Shown here: one piece after another, positions 18,157 to 25,935 of the stretch | How positions within the stretch are numbered: position 1 is the first letter of the stretch | How the letters are laid out: every line of letters starts with the position of its first letter | Origin: Tenacibaculum discolor | GTDB taxonomy: Bacteria; Bacteroidota; Bacteroidia; Flavobacteriales; Flavobacteriaceae | Reading direction: 5' to 3' | NCBI RefSeq assembly: GCF_003664185.1 | Contig: NZ_RCCS01000010.1 | Location: 186,001-250,000, forward strand | Length of the DNA: 64,000 bases | Made by a program: the position numbers and the translations under genes | The notes under the pieces: model-generated | Database searches by the model: none | The model's input: only the letters and a program-made list of their open reading frames with translations | What the model was told of the DNA's origin: nothing

Positions 18157-18669
18157 ATGTTTAGAAGTAAATTCTTACTAATAATTATAGTAATTGCTCT
18201 TTTTAGTGGAAAAATAACTAAAGCTCAAGTTAAAAACATACCTAAAACCATTAAGATAAACACGTTAAATTACGAAGAGTTAAAACCATTTTTACATAAA
18301 AATAATGATAAAACTTATGTGGTTAATTTTTGGGCTACATGGTGTATGCCTTGTGTAAAAGAGCTGCCCGCTTTTGAACAACTTTATAAGGAATATAAAA
18401 ATAAAGATGTTGAGGTTATTTTGGTAAGTCTAGATTTTTCTAAACAAATAAAAACAAACCTTATACCATTTATACAAAAGAAAAAACTACAATCTAAAAT
18501 ACTTCATTTTGAAGATTCAAATGAGCAATTTTGGATACCAGATATTGCTAAAAATTGGTCTGGAGCTATACCAGCTACGTTAATTTACAATTCTAACAAA
18601 AGAAAATTTTACGAACGAACTTTTAGCTATAAAGAGTTACAAAACGAATTACAAACCTTTTTAAACTAA
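18157..18669 (+). CDS. TlpA-like periplasmic thioredoxin
   Basis: About 170 residues from the ATG at 18157; a TTG seven codons earlier is possible but would put charged residues before the signal peptide MFRSKFLLIIIVIALFSG. After it comes a thioredoxin fold with YVVNFWATWCMPCVKELPAF, so the active-site pair is CMPC, and SGAIPATLIYN with the cis-proline. This matches TlpA/ResA-type membrane-anchored or exported disulfide reductases. Followed seven bases later by a second thioredoxin-fold gene, so the two form an operon. Confidence 0.9.
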   Translation: MFRSKFLLIIIVIALFSGKITKAQVKNIPKTIKINTLNYEELKPFLHKNNDKTYVVNFWATWCMPCVKELPAFEQLYKEYKNKDVEVILVSLDFSKQIKTNLIPFIQKKKLQSKILHFEDSNEQFWIPDIAKNWSGAIPATLIYNSNKRKFYERTFSYKELQNELQTFLN

Positions 18670-18675
18670 ATAATT

Positions 18676-19296
18676 ATGAAGACATTTAAAATAATACTAA
18701 TGTTATTGGTAGTTGCTACAATTTCAGCATTTACTAATGATACTTCTAGAGGTTATAAAATAGGAGATGAAGCTTCAGACTTTGCATTAAAAAATATTGA
18801 TGGTAAGATGGTTTCTTTGGCAGATTATAAAGAAGCAAAAGGGTTTATAGTTGTGTTTACTTGTAATATGTGTCCATATTCTGTAGCTAATGAAGATAGA
18901 TTAATTGCTCTAGATAAAAAGTATAAACAAAAAGGATTTCCTGTAATAGCTATCAATCCGAACGACCCAGAAGTATCGAAAGGAGATAGTTTTGAAGCAA
19001 TGAAAGTGCGTGCTAAAGAAAAAGGGTTTACATTTCCTTATTTGTTTGATGAAGGACAGAAAGTATATCCTAAATATGGAGCAACAAGAACCCCTCATGT
19101 ATATATTTTAAATAAAAAGAAAGGCAGATTAATTGTTGAATATATAGGCGCTATTGATGATAATTCTCGTGATGAAAGCAAGGTAAAAGAACGTTTTGTT
19201 GAGAATGCTGTAGAAGCTTTGTTAAAAGGAGAAAAACCCACAAAAACGGATACAAGAGCAATAGGTTGTTCTATAAAAGATAAAAGAAACAGATAA
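18676..19296 (+). CDS. Redoxin/AhpC-TSA-like thioredoxin-fold protein
   Basis: A 206-residue exported protein. Signal MKTFKIILMLLVVATISAFT, then GYKIGDEASDFALKNIDGK (the typical redoxin beginning), VVFTCNMCPYSVANEDRL with a CNMC motif in the place of the active site, and ATRTPHVYILN with the cis-proline. The family of alkyl hydroperoxide reductase/thiol-disulfide-type proteins with CxxCPxS is frequent in Bacteroidota, with substrates mostly unknown. Cotranscribed with the upstream TlpA-like gene. The C-terminus ends with a single Cys (AIGCSIKDK), which could be a resolving cysteine. Confidence 0.88.
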   Translation: MKTFKIILMLLVVATISAFTNDTSRGYKIGDEASDFALKNIDGKMVSLADYKEAKGFIVVFTCNMCPYSVANEDRLIALDKKYKQKGFPVIAINPNDPEVSKGDSFEAMKVRAKEKGFTFPYLFDEGQKVYPKYGATRTPHVYILNKKKGRLIVEYIGAIDDNSRDESKVKERFVENAVEALLKGEKPTKTDTRAIGCSIKDKRNR

Positions 19297-19323
19297 TTAA
19301 ATAGATAAAGATTAAAAATTGAT

Positions 19324-19349
19324 AAATCCCGCGGTTTATGCGGGATTTT
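19324..19349 (+). terminator. Rho-independent terminator
   Basis: AATCCCGC / GCGGGATT around a short loop followed by a short T-run, 27 bases behind the redoxin gene. Confidence 0.8.
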
Positions 19350-19411
19350 GTCTATTAGTGCTATTTACTGCCTAATTTTATAATCAATCGTAAAATGAAA
19401 CCAAGAAAATA

Positions 19412-21910
19412 ATGAAGAAATTATTACTATCACTACTATTTATCAGTGCTACATTAACAGCTCAAACTGTCGATTTGAGTTATTATTTACCAAAAGGTAT
19501 TTCATATAACCAAAGTATTCCGACTCCAAAATCTGTTTTAGGACATGAAGTAGGAGAGTGGCATGTAACACATGATAAGTTGGTAGAGTATATGAAGGCG
19601 CTAGCCAAAGCTTCTGATAGAGTGATGCTTGAAAATAGAGGAACAACTTATGAAGGAAGACCTTTAGTATTGCTAACAATTACTTCCTCTAAAAATCATC
19701 AAAATTTAGAAGCAATACGAGAAAATCATATAAAAGCAACGAACAATGCTTCTGTTGATGTTTCTAATAGCCCAATTGTGGTATATCAAGGTTTTTCTAT
19801 TCATGGAAACGAAGCAAGTGGTTCAAATGCAGCGTTGGTAGCAGCCTATTATTTAGCAGCAGCAGAAGGACAGAAAATAGAGGAGCTACTAAATAATTCA
19901 GTTATTCTTTTTGATCCAGCAATGAATCCTGACGGGTTACAACGTTTTGCATATTGGACAAATACAAACAAGGCAAATAATATCAATCCTGATCCGAATG
20001 ATAGAGAATATCACGAAGTTTGGCCAGGGGGAAGAACTAATCACTATTGGTTTGATATGAACCGTGATTGGTTACCTGTGCAATTACCAGAGAGTAGAGC
20101 ACGAATTAAAACTTTCCATAAATGGTTACCAAATATTTTGACCGATCATCATGAAATGGGTACGAATTCAACCTTCTTTTTTCAGCCAGGAATTCCTAGC
20201 AGAACAAATCCGTTAACTCCAAAAATGAATCAAGAGTTAACAAAAGAAATAGCAACCTATCATGCAAAAGCATTCGATAAAATAGGGTCAACATATTATT
20301 CAGAAGAAAGTTTTGATGATTTTTACTACGGAAAAGGATCAACCTTCCCAGATATTAATGGAGGTATCGGAATTTTGTTTGAACAAGGAAGCTCCCGTGG
20401 ACATGCGCAAGAAAGTGAGAACGGAGTATTAACGTTTCAGTTTACCATTCGAAATCAGTTTACAGCAGCATTGTCAACTTTGGAAGCAGCTAAAAATATG
20501 CGAACTAAAATCTTACAGTATCAACAAGATTTTTATAAAAATTCAAGAAGCTCAGAAACAAACAAAGCGATAGTATTTGGTGATGAAAAAGACGCAACGA
20601 AAACAAATCACTTAGCTGAGGTTTTACAACGTCATCAAATAAAACTCCATGAGTTAAAAGAAGATTTTACATCGAATGGAAAACGCTTCAAAAAAGGGTA
20701 TAGCTATGTCGTGCCTATGAATCAGAAAAATCATCGATTGGTAAAAGCAATGTTTGATGTGCGAACTACATTTAAAGATAGCTTGTTTTATGATGTATCC
20801 GCTTGGACCTTTAATTATGCATTTGGAGTTGATTTTGCGGATAATGTTTCATTATCGAAAGCAGGAGTTGAGGTGACTAAATTGCAACCTAAGAAAGGGA
20901 GAATTCAACAAAAAAGTAGTGTGGGATATTTATTTCCTTGGAATGAATATAACACTCCTAAAGCTTTAAATTCTATTTTAGAAAAAGGATTACGAGCGAA
21001 AGTAGCGATGAAAAAATTTACAAACGACGGCAATTCATACGATTATGGAACCATTTTTATCCCTGCTCAAAATCAAGAGTTAAACGGAAATGAGTTGTTC
21101 GATTTCTTAGGAAAAATAGCGAATGAAAACCATATTGAAATTAAAGGAGTATCTACAGGGTTGAATGAAGGAATTGATTTAGGAAGTAGAAATTTTGAAG
21201 CTGTAAAAAGGCAAAAAGTAGCGATGTTGGTAGGAAATGGAGTAACAAGTTACGATGCAGGAGAAATTTGGCATTTGTTAGACCAACGTTACGATATGAA
21301 ACTAACAAAGTTAGATACACAGTACGCTACAAGAGTAAACCTTGATAAGTATACAACGATTATTGTTCCAAATAGTCGCTCTATTGATAAGAACTTAGTA
21401 GAGAAACTAAAAGTATGGGTTCGTAATGGAGGAGTGTTAATTGGATATAGAAATACAGTAAATTGGTTATATAGCAGAGGGTTTGTTAATGTAAAATTTA
21501 ATAAAACTAAAATAGATTCTATAAAAGATGTATCATTTGAAAACCGTTCGTTACAATCAGGAGCACAAGTAATTGGAGGAGCGATTTTTGAAGCAAAGAT
21601 TGACCGTTCACATCCAATCAATTTTGGATATAAAAACGATAAGATAGCTTTGTTTAGAAATACAAAGCAATTTATACAAGCAGATACGAAGAGTTATAAC
21701 AACCCAATTCAGTATACCAAAAATCCGTTATTGAGTGGTTATATTTCAAAAGAGAACTTAAAGGAATTGAAAAACACCGTTCCGTTTAAAGCAGGACGCT
21801 TAGGTAGTGGAAGAGTAATCGTTTTTACAGACAATACTAATTTTAGAGGTTTTTGGTTTGGAACCAATAAACTATTGATGAATGCCATTTTTTTTGGAAA
21901 GTTGATGTAG
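19412..21910 (+). CDS. M14 zinc carboxypeptidase family protein
   Basis: Predicted protein of 832 residues. Signal peptide MKKLLLSLLFISATLTAQ. The M14 peptidase domain (about 45-370) has the zinc motif SIHGNEASGSNA, the arginine and asparagine of FDMNRDW, the third zinc histidine probably in LTDHHEMG, and the catalytic glutamate likely in GILFEQGSSRG. The second half (about 400-832) includes a region with VAMLVGNGVTSYDAGEIWHLL that resembles a class I glutamine amidotransferase-like fold, as in other large Bacteroidota M14 proteins. Likely periplasmic or secreted peptidase. Stands alone between two terminators. Confidence 0.92.
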   Translation: MKKLLLSLLFISATLTAQTVDLSYYLPKGISYNQSIPTPKSVLGHEVGEWHVTHDKLVEYMKALAKASDRVMLENRGTTYEGRPLVLLTITSSKNHQNLEAIRENHIKATNNASVDVSNSPIVVYQGFSIHGNEASGSNAALVAAYYLAAAEGQKIEELLNNSVILFDPAMNPDGLQRFAYWTNTNKANNINPDPNDREYHEVWPGGRTNHYWFDMNRDWLPVQLPESRARIKTFHKWLPNILTDHHEMGTNSTFFFQPGIPSRTNPLTPKMNQELTKEIATYHAKAFDKIGSTYYSEESFDDFYYGKGSTFPDINGGIGILFEQGSSRGHAQESENGVLTFQFTIRNQFTAALSTLEAAKNMRTKILQYQQDFYKNSRSSETNKAIVFGDEKDATKTNHLAEVLQRHQIKLHELKEDFTSNGKRFKKGYSYVVPMNQKNHRLVKAMFDVRTTFKDSLFYDVSAWTFNYAFGVDFADNVSLSKAGVEVTKLQPKKGRIQQKSSVGYLFPWNEYNTPKALNSILEKGLRAKVAMKKFTNDGNSYDYGTIFIPAQNQELNGNELFDFLGKIANENHIEIKGVSTGLNEGIDLGSRNFEAVKRQKVAMLVGNGVTSYDAGEIWHLLDQRYDMKLTKLDTQYATRVNLDKYTTIIVPNSRSIDKNLVEKLKVWVRNGGVLIGYRNTVNWLYSRGFVNVKFNKTKIDSIKDVSFENRSLQSGAQVIGGAIFEAKIDRSHPINFGYKNDKIALFRNTKQFIQADTKSYNNPIQYTKNPLLSGYISKENLKELKNTVPFKAGRLGSGRVIVFTDNTNFRGFWFGTNKLLMNAIFFGKLM

Positions 21911-21977
21911 AAAGAAGTTTAAGTGTAACAAAATTCTAATTAACTCGTCTTTTAAGTATACTAACTAAAAAAGTACT

Positions 21978-22133
21978 ATGAGTTTATTAAGAGTTTTATT
22001 AGCAATTTTTTTTCCACCCTTAGCAGTTATAGGTAAAGGTTGTGGATCTATTTTAATAGTGTTTTTATTAACACTTTGCGGATGGGTTCCTGGAGTAATT
22101 GCTGCACTAATTATATTAAATAACCCAAATTAA
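21978..22133 (+). CDS. YqaE/Pmp3 family small membrane peptide
   Basis: A 51-residue peptide beginning MSLLRVLLAIFFPPLAVIGK and ending VIAALIILNNPN. Two hydrophobic helices with FPPLAV in the first and LLTLCGWVPGVIAA in the second are diagnostic of the Pmp3/YqaE family, small membrane proteins induced by stress. It follows the carboxypeptidase gene by 67 bases and is closed by a bidirectional terminator. Confidence 0.92.
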   Translation: MSLLRVLLAIFFPPLAVIGKGCGSILIVFLLTLCGWVPGVIAALIILNNPN

Positions 22134-22166
22134 ACGATGTGTTGATTTGAGAATATGAATTAATTA

Positions 22167-22203
22167 AAAACGCCATTTTGATAAACTCAAAATGGCGTTT
22201 TCT
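22167..22203. terminator. Bidirectional rho-independent terminator
   Basis: AAAACGCCATTTTG / CAAAATGGCGTTTT with a seven-base loop, between the convergent YqaE and pafA genes. A-run and T-run on both sides let it act for both. Confidence 0.93.
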
Positions 22204-22224
22204 ATTTTCATCTTCTAAGTTTTT

Positions 22225-23862
22225 CTATTCAAGAACTTCTTCAATAATCTTTCCAGAACATCCATTAGGGAATTCTATCTGTAATAAATTAGAAATGGTA
22301 GGAGCTATATCTACAATTTCATATTTCTTTTTAGAAACACCGTGTTTAATTCCGTTTCCATAGAAAATCATAGGAATATGCGTGTCGTATGAGTACCCAG
22401 AACCGTGAGTGGTTCCTTTTCTAGAACTACTTGCAATAGTTGATGGATTAGGTACTAAAATAACATCACCTGAAAGCTTTTGATTGTAACCATTTTGTAA
22501 TACATGTAAAACTCCGTTTGTAAAAGTAGTAGTCTGCATGGTTCTAGCAGTTACCGATTTATAAATCTTTTTATGATTAATGGCTTCATCCGCTATGGTT
22601 TGTGCCACATTTTCATAGTTAAGGTTTAACTCTCTAATCTTATCTTTATTTAAGAAAACTTGGAAGTTAGAAACATTTTCAATGATTTCGTCAGATTTAA
22701 AATGCTTTAAGGTAATTTCATTTAAAAAGTTTTTAAAAGCAACAGGCTTTACATAACCAGCAGGTATTTTTAAAGACTCTAAGTATGAAGGAACTTGTAC
22801 AGCAGCATGATCTGCAGTTAAGAATAAGGTATAATTCCCTTTTCCAACTTGTGTATCTAAAAACTTAAATAATTCTGCTAAATCTTGATCTAAGCGTAAA
22901 TAAGTGTCTTCAATTTCTTTAGAAGCAACTCCAAATTGATGTCCAACATAATCAGTAGAAGAATAACTAACCGCTAAAAAGTCAGTATATGCTGATTTTC
23001 CTAGGTTTTCACCAATAATTGCTGCTTTAGCAAAATCGGTTGTGATAGAGTTACCAGCAGGAATACCTTTTATAATACTATAGTTATTATTACTCTTTCT
23101 TAACGTTGGAATGTCGTGTGGAAAAACTGGCTTTTCTTCCCCTTTAAAAGTAGCTTCAAAGTTATTATCATCTTCTATACTTTGTTTGTAGGTACTAATA
23201 TCATATAAAGTTTCCCAAGGCTTACTTAAGTATTCGTCTGCTTTTCCAGAAGCATTAAATTCTTGTACCCAATTAGGTAACTCATTTAAATAAAAAGAAG
23301 AAGAAATCCATTGTCCTTTATCGCCACCATCAAACCAATAAGCAGCATTAGCTGTATGTCCTGCAGGTAAAATAGCAGAACGATCTTTTATAGCAACACC
23401 AATAGTTTTACCATTCATGTTTTGAGCTAATTTTAATTGATCAGTCATAGTTGTAGTAAACATTCTGTAAGGAGATTTTTTACCTCCTTCACCATCGTTA
23501 CCAACTGTGTTGTAGTTATTGTCATCAACACAATAAATGGTTTTCTTTAAATACTTATCGTACCAATGATTGCTAATAATACCGTGATTAGTAGGAGTTG
23601 TTCCTGTATATATAGAAGTATGTCCTACAGCTGTGTAGGTAGGAATGTAATTGTAGTGTGCGTTTTCTAAAGAGTACCCCTCTCTAAGCAAACGTTTAAA
23701 ACCGTCATTTCCATATCTATCAGCAAAACGAGTAAGGTAATCGTAACGCATTTGGTCAATAACAACACCAACTACAAGTTTTGGTTTTTGAGTATTTGTT
23801 TTTTTGTTAACAGAGCAGCTTGTTAAACATATTATAGCTGCTAAAAAAGCTATTTTTCTCAT
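22225..23862 (-). CDS. pafA: Alkaline phosphatase PafA-type lipoprotein
   Basis: Predicted protein of 545 residues with lipoprotein signal MRKIAFLAAIICLTSC. The metal site begins with VVIDQMRYDYL (D36). YTAVGHTSIYTG supplies the nucleophilic Thr near 77, and SNHWYD the Asn near 98, with the spacing of T79 and N100 in Elizabethkingia PafA. IKDRSAILPAGH carries the Lys and Arg (about 159 and 161) that in PafA bind phosphate, and TADHAAV the late metal ligands. PafA is a phosphate-irreversible-inhibition-resistant phosphomonoesterase widespread in Bacteroidota that frees phosphate from organic sources. Monocistronic by its position. Confidence 0.94.
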   Translation of the reverse strand: MRKIAFLAAIICLTSCSVNKKTNTQKPKLVVGVVIDQMRYDYLTRFADRYGNDGFKRLLREGYSLENAHYNYIPTYTAVGHTSIYTGTTPTNHGIISNHWYDKYLKKTIYCVDDNNYNTVGNDGEGGKKSPYRMFTTTMTDQLKLAQNMNGKTIGVAIKDRSAILPAGHTANAAYWFDGGDKGQWISSSFYLNELPNWVQEFNASGKADEYLSKPWETLYDISTYKQSIEDDNNFEATFKGEEKPVFPHDIPTLRKSNNNYSIIKGIPAGNSITTDFAKAAIIGENLGKSAYTDFLAVSYSSTDYVGHQFGVASKEIEDTYLRLDQDLAELFKFLDTQVGKGNYTLFLTADHAAVQVPSYLESLKIPAGYVKPVAFKNFLNEITLKHFKSDEIIENVSNFQVFLNKDKIRELNLNYENVAQTIADEAINHKKIYKSVTARTMQTTTFTNGVLHVLQNGYNQKLSGDVILVPNPSTIASSSRKGTTHGSGYSYDTHIPMIFYGNGIKHGVSKKKYEIVDIAPTISNLLQIEFPNGCSGKIIEEVLE

Positions 23863-23980
23863 TTTGTTTTTTGAAAATTAAAACTCAAAGGTACACAAAA
23901 AGCAAGCTAAAACTTGTAAATAAGGCGATGAGTTAATGGTTTTTTAATACTTTAGCAAAAAAGAAAATATATTTCATTTA

Positions 23981-24721
23981 ATGAATTACATTGAGCATAT
24001 AGGTAAATACTTTACAATGCTAAAACAGGTTTTTTCAAGGCCTCAAAGAGCAAGAGTATTTCGTGAAGCTTTGTTTAGAGAAATAGATGAGTTAGGGCAT
24101 AAATCCATTGGGATTATAGCTTTCATATCATTTTTTATTGGAGGAGTAATCGCTCTACAAACTGCGTTGAACTTAGAAAGTCCGTTTATACCAAAATCGT
24201 TGATTGGTTTTGCAGCAAAACGATCTGTAATTTTGGAGTTTGCACCTACATTTTGTTCTATTATTTTAGCAGGTAAAGTAGGTTCGTATATAACTTCAAG
24301 TATAGGAACAATGCGTGTAACTGAGCAAATTGATGCCTTAGAGGTAATGGGTATTAACTCACTAAATTATTTAGTGTTGCCAAAAATAATAGCAACCGTT
24401 TTCTTTTATCCTTTTTTAATAATCTTAGGAATGTTCTTAGGGATTTTTGGGGGATGGGTAGCAGGAGTTTTATCTGGTCTGTTTTCAGGCGCAGATTATA
24501 TTGAAGGAGTTCAATTAGATTTTGATCCGTTCCTTATAACTTATGCATTGGTAAAAACAGTAGTTTTTGCATTTTTAATTGCTACAGTACCTTCATATCA
24601 CGGATACTATGTAAAAGGAGGTTCATTAGAAGTTGGAAAGGCAAGTACACAGTCGGTTGTTTGGACAACTGTACTTATTGTAATAGCCAACTATTTCTTA
24701 ACTCAAATGTTATTAACCTAA
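23981..24721 (+). CDS. mlaE: MlaE-type ABC transporter permease
   Basis: Predicted protein of 246 residues with five to six helices. FFIGGVIALQTALNL, the conserved RELAP-like segment (here ILEFAPTFCSIILAGKVGSYITSSIGTMRVTEQIDALEVMGI), and PKIIATVFFYPFLIILG are the MlaE/YrbE signatures. The family carries phospholipid between inner and outer membranes; MlaE is the permease. Start overlaps none; its stop overlaps the ATPase gene by one base, so they are coupled. No mlaD-like substrate-binding gene follows here; the tRNA genes come next, so the third partner must lie elsewhere. Confidence 0.92.
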   Translation: MNYIEHIGKYFTMLKQVFSRPQRARVFREALFREIDELGHKSIGIIAFISFFIGGVIALQTALNLESPFIPKSLIGFAAKRSVILEFAPTFCSIILAGKVGSYITSSIGTMRVTEQIDALEVMGINSLNYLVLPKIIATVFFYPFLIILGMFLGIFGGWVAGVLSGLFSGADYIEGVQLDFDPFLITYALVKTVVFAFLIATVPSYHGYYVKGGSLEVGKASTQSVVWTTVLIVIANYFLTQMLLT

Positions 24722-25485
24722 TGATAAAAGTAAATAATTTACATAAAGGATTTAATGGTGTTGAGATTTTAAAAGGAATTACAACCTCATTTAAACCAGG
24801 AGAAACAAGTTTGATTATTGGACAGAGTGGTTCTGGGAAAACAGTGTTTTTAAAATCGTTAATTGGTTTACACACACCAGAGGAAGGAACAATTGTGTAT
24901 GATGGACTAGCCAATATTGATATGACGATAGAAGACAAACGTCAATTCCGTCAAGAATTAGGAATGGTATTCCAAGGAAGTGCATTGTTCGATTCGCAAA
25001 CAGTAGAAGAAAATGTAATGTTTCCTTTAAAAATGTTTACAAAGCAGCCTGAAAGTGAAATGTTAGATAGGGTAAATTTTGTTTTAAAACGTGTAAACTT
25101 AGAGAACTCTAATAAAAAGTTTCCAGCAGAATTATCAGGAGGAATGCAAAAACGTGTAGCAATTGCTCGTGCGATTGTAATGAATCCTAAATATTTATTT
25201 TGTGATGAGCCAAATTCTGGATTAGACCCACAAACATCTATTGTTATAGATAACCTAATTCAAGAAATTACGGATGAATATAAAATTACCACAGTTATAA
25301 ATACACACGACATGAATTCGGTGATGGAGATAGGAGATAAGATTGTTTTTCTCAAAAATGGAGTAAAAGCATGGGAAGGATCTCACAAAGAAATCTTCAA
25401 AACAGATAATGAAGCAGTGGTAGATTTTGTGTATTCATCAAATTTATTTAAAAAAGTTAGAAAAGCATACTTAAATGATCTTTAG
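24721..25485 (+). CDS. mlaF: MlaF-type ABC transporter ATPase
   Basis: About 254 residues from the ATG that overlaps the MlaE stop at 24721. Walker A GQSGSGKTVFLKSL, Q-loop VFQGSALFDSQTV, signature LSGGMQKRVAIARAI, Walker B YLFCDEPNSGLDP, and the H-loop TVINTHDMNS are all intact. GMQKRV in place of the general GQQQR is typical of the Mla/Mkl group. Works with the MlaE permease in lipid transport between membranes. Confidence 0.93.
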   Translation: MIKVNNLHKGFNGVEILKGITTSFKPGETSLIIGQSGSGKTVFLKSLIGLHTPEEGTIVYDGLANIDMTIEDKRQFRQELGMVFQGSALFDSQTVEENVMFPLKMFTKQPESEMLDRVNFVLKRVNLENSNKKFPAELSGGMQKRVAIARAIVMNPKYLFCDEPNSGLDPQTSIVIDNLIQEITDEYKITTVINTHDMNSVMEIGDKIVFLKNGVKAWEGSHKEIFKTDNEAVVDFVYSSNLFKKVRKAYLNDL

Positions 25486-25553
25486 GTAACTTTCTGTTAA
25501 TTAATAGGTAACAAAAAACATTAAAAATTTTTCAAAAAAACTTCTAAAAAATG

Positions 25554-25584
25554 TTTGTGGGAACAATAAAACCTTCTATATTTG
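25554..25584 (+). promoter_or_regulatory. Bacteroidota-type promoter for the tRNA genes
   Basis: TTTGTG at 25554 and TATATTTG at 25577-25584, spaced by 19 bases between the TTG and the TA, match the consensus TTTG-N19-TAnnTTTG of the main sigma factor of the Bacteroidota. Transcription should start near 25590, about 30 bases ahead of tRNA-Lys. Confidence 0.8.
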
Positions 25585-25618
25585 CACCCGCAAACGCAGA
25601 AAAGCAAAAGCAAAAAAT

Positions 25619-25691
25619 GACCGGGTAGCTCAGTTGGTAGAGCATCTCCCTTTTAAGGAGAGGGTCCTGGGTTCGAGCCCCAGCCCGGTCA
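25619..25691 (+). tRNA. tRNA-Lys (anticodon UUU)
   Basis: Acceptor stem GACCGGG / CCCGGTC, D arm with AGCTCAGTTGGTAGAGC, anticodon stem TCTCC / GGAGA with loop CTTTTAA (anticodon TTT at 25652-25654), T arm with GGGTTCGAGCCCC. The discriminator base is A. CCA is not encoded. Confidence 0.97.
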
Positions 25692-25696
25692 CTAGT

Positions 25697-25730
25697 AAAG
25701 CTTCTCGATTTTACTGAGAAGCTTTTTTTA
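25697..25730 (+). terminator. Terminator between the two tRNA genes
   Basis: AAGCTTCTC / GAGAAGCTT followed by TTTTT, directly behind tRNA-Lys. As it lies before tRNA-Tyr, read-through or a separate promoter must serve the latter. Confidence 0.8.
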
Positions 25731-25738
25731 AAAGCTTT

Positions 25739-25821
25739 GGGGAGATTCCAGAGCGGCCAAATGGGACGGACTGTAACTCCGTTGTCTTACGACTTCGCAG
25801 GTTCGAATCCTGCTCTCCCCA
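25739..25821 (+). tRNA. tRNA-Tyr (anticodon GUA)
   Basis: Acceptor stem GGGGAGA / TCTCCCC, class II long variable arm (GTTGTCTTACGACTTC), anticodon stem ACGGA / TCCGT with loop CTGTAAC (anticodon GTA at 25773-25775), and GGTTCGAATCC T arm. Confidence 0.96.
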
Positions 25822-25823
25822 CG

Positions 25824-25854
25824 AAAACTCAATCATAACGATTGAGTTTTTTTG
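25824..25854 (+). terminator. Terminator behind tRNA-Tyr
   Basis: AAACTCAATC / GATTGAGTTT with a five-base loop and TTTTTT. Confidence 0.9.
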
Positions 25855-25882
25855 TTTCTAATATATTTTTGTTTATCTTTTT

Positions 25883-25914
25883 TTGTTTTTTGTTAAACAA
25901 AATATGTATTTTTG
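25883..25914 (+). promoter_or_regulatory. Candidate promoter of the first TonB receptor gene
   Basis: TATTTTTG at 25907-25914 fits TAnnTTTG; TTG at 25883-25885 lies 21 bases upstream, slightly further than usual. Start of translation follows 22 bases later at 25936. Confidence 0.45.
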
Positions 25915-25935
25915 TTAAGTCTTAAATGTTTTGAT

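Noticed and set aside
25619-25821. Prophage or island insertion at the tRNA genes
   Set aside because: Both tRNA genes are complete, each followed by its own terminator, and no integrase or partial tRNA copy lies near.
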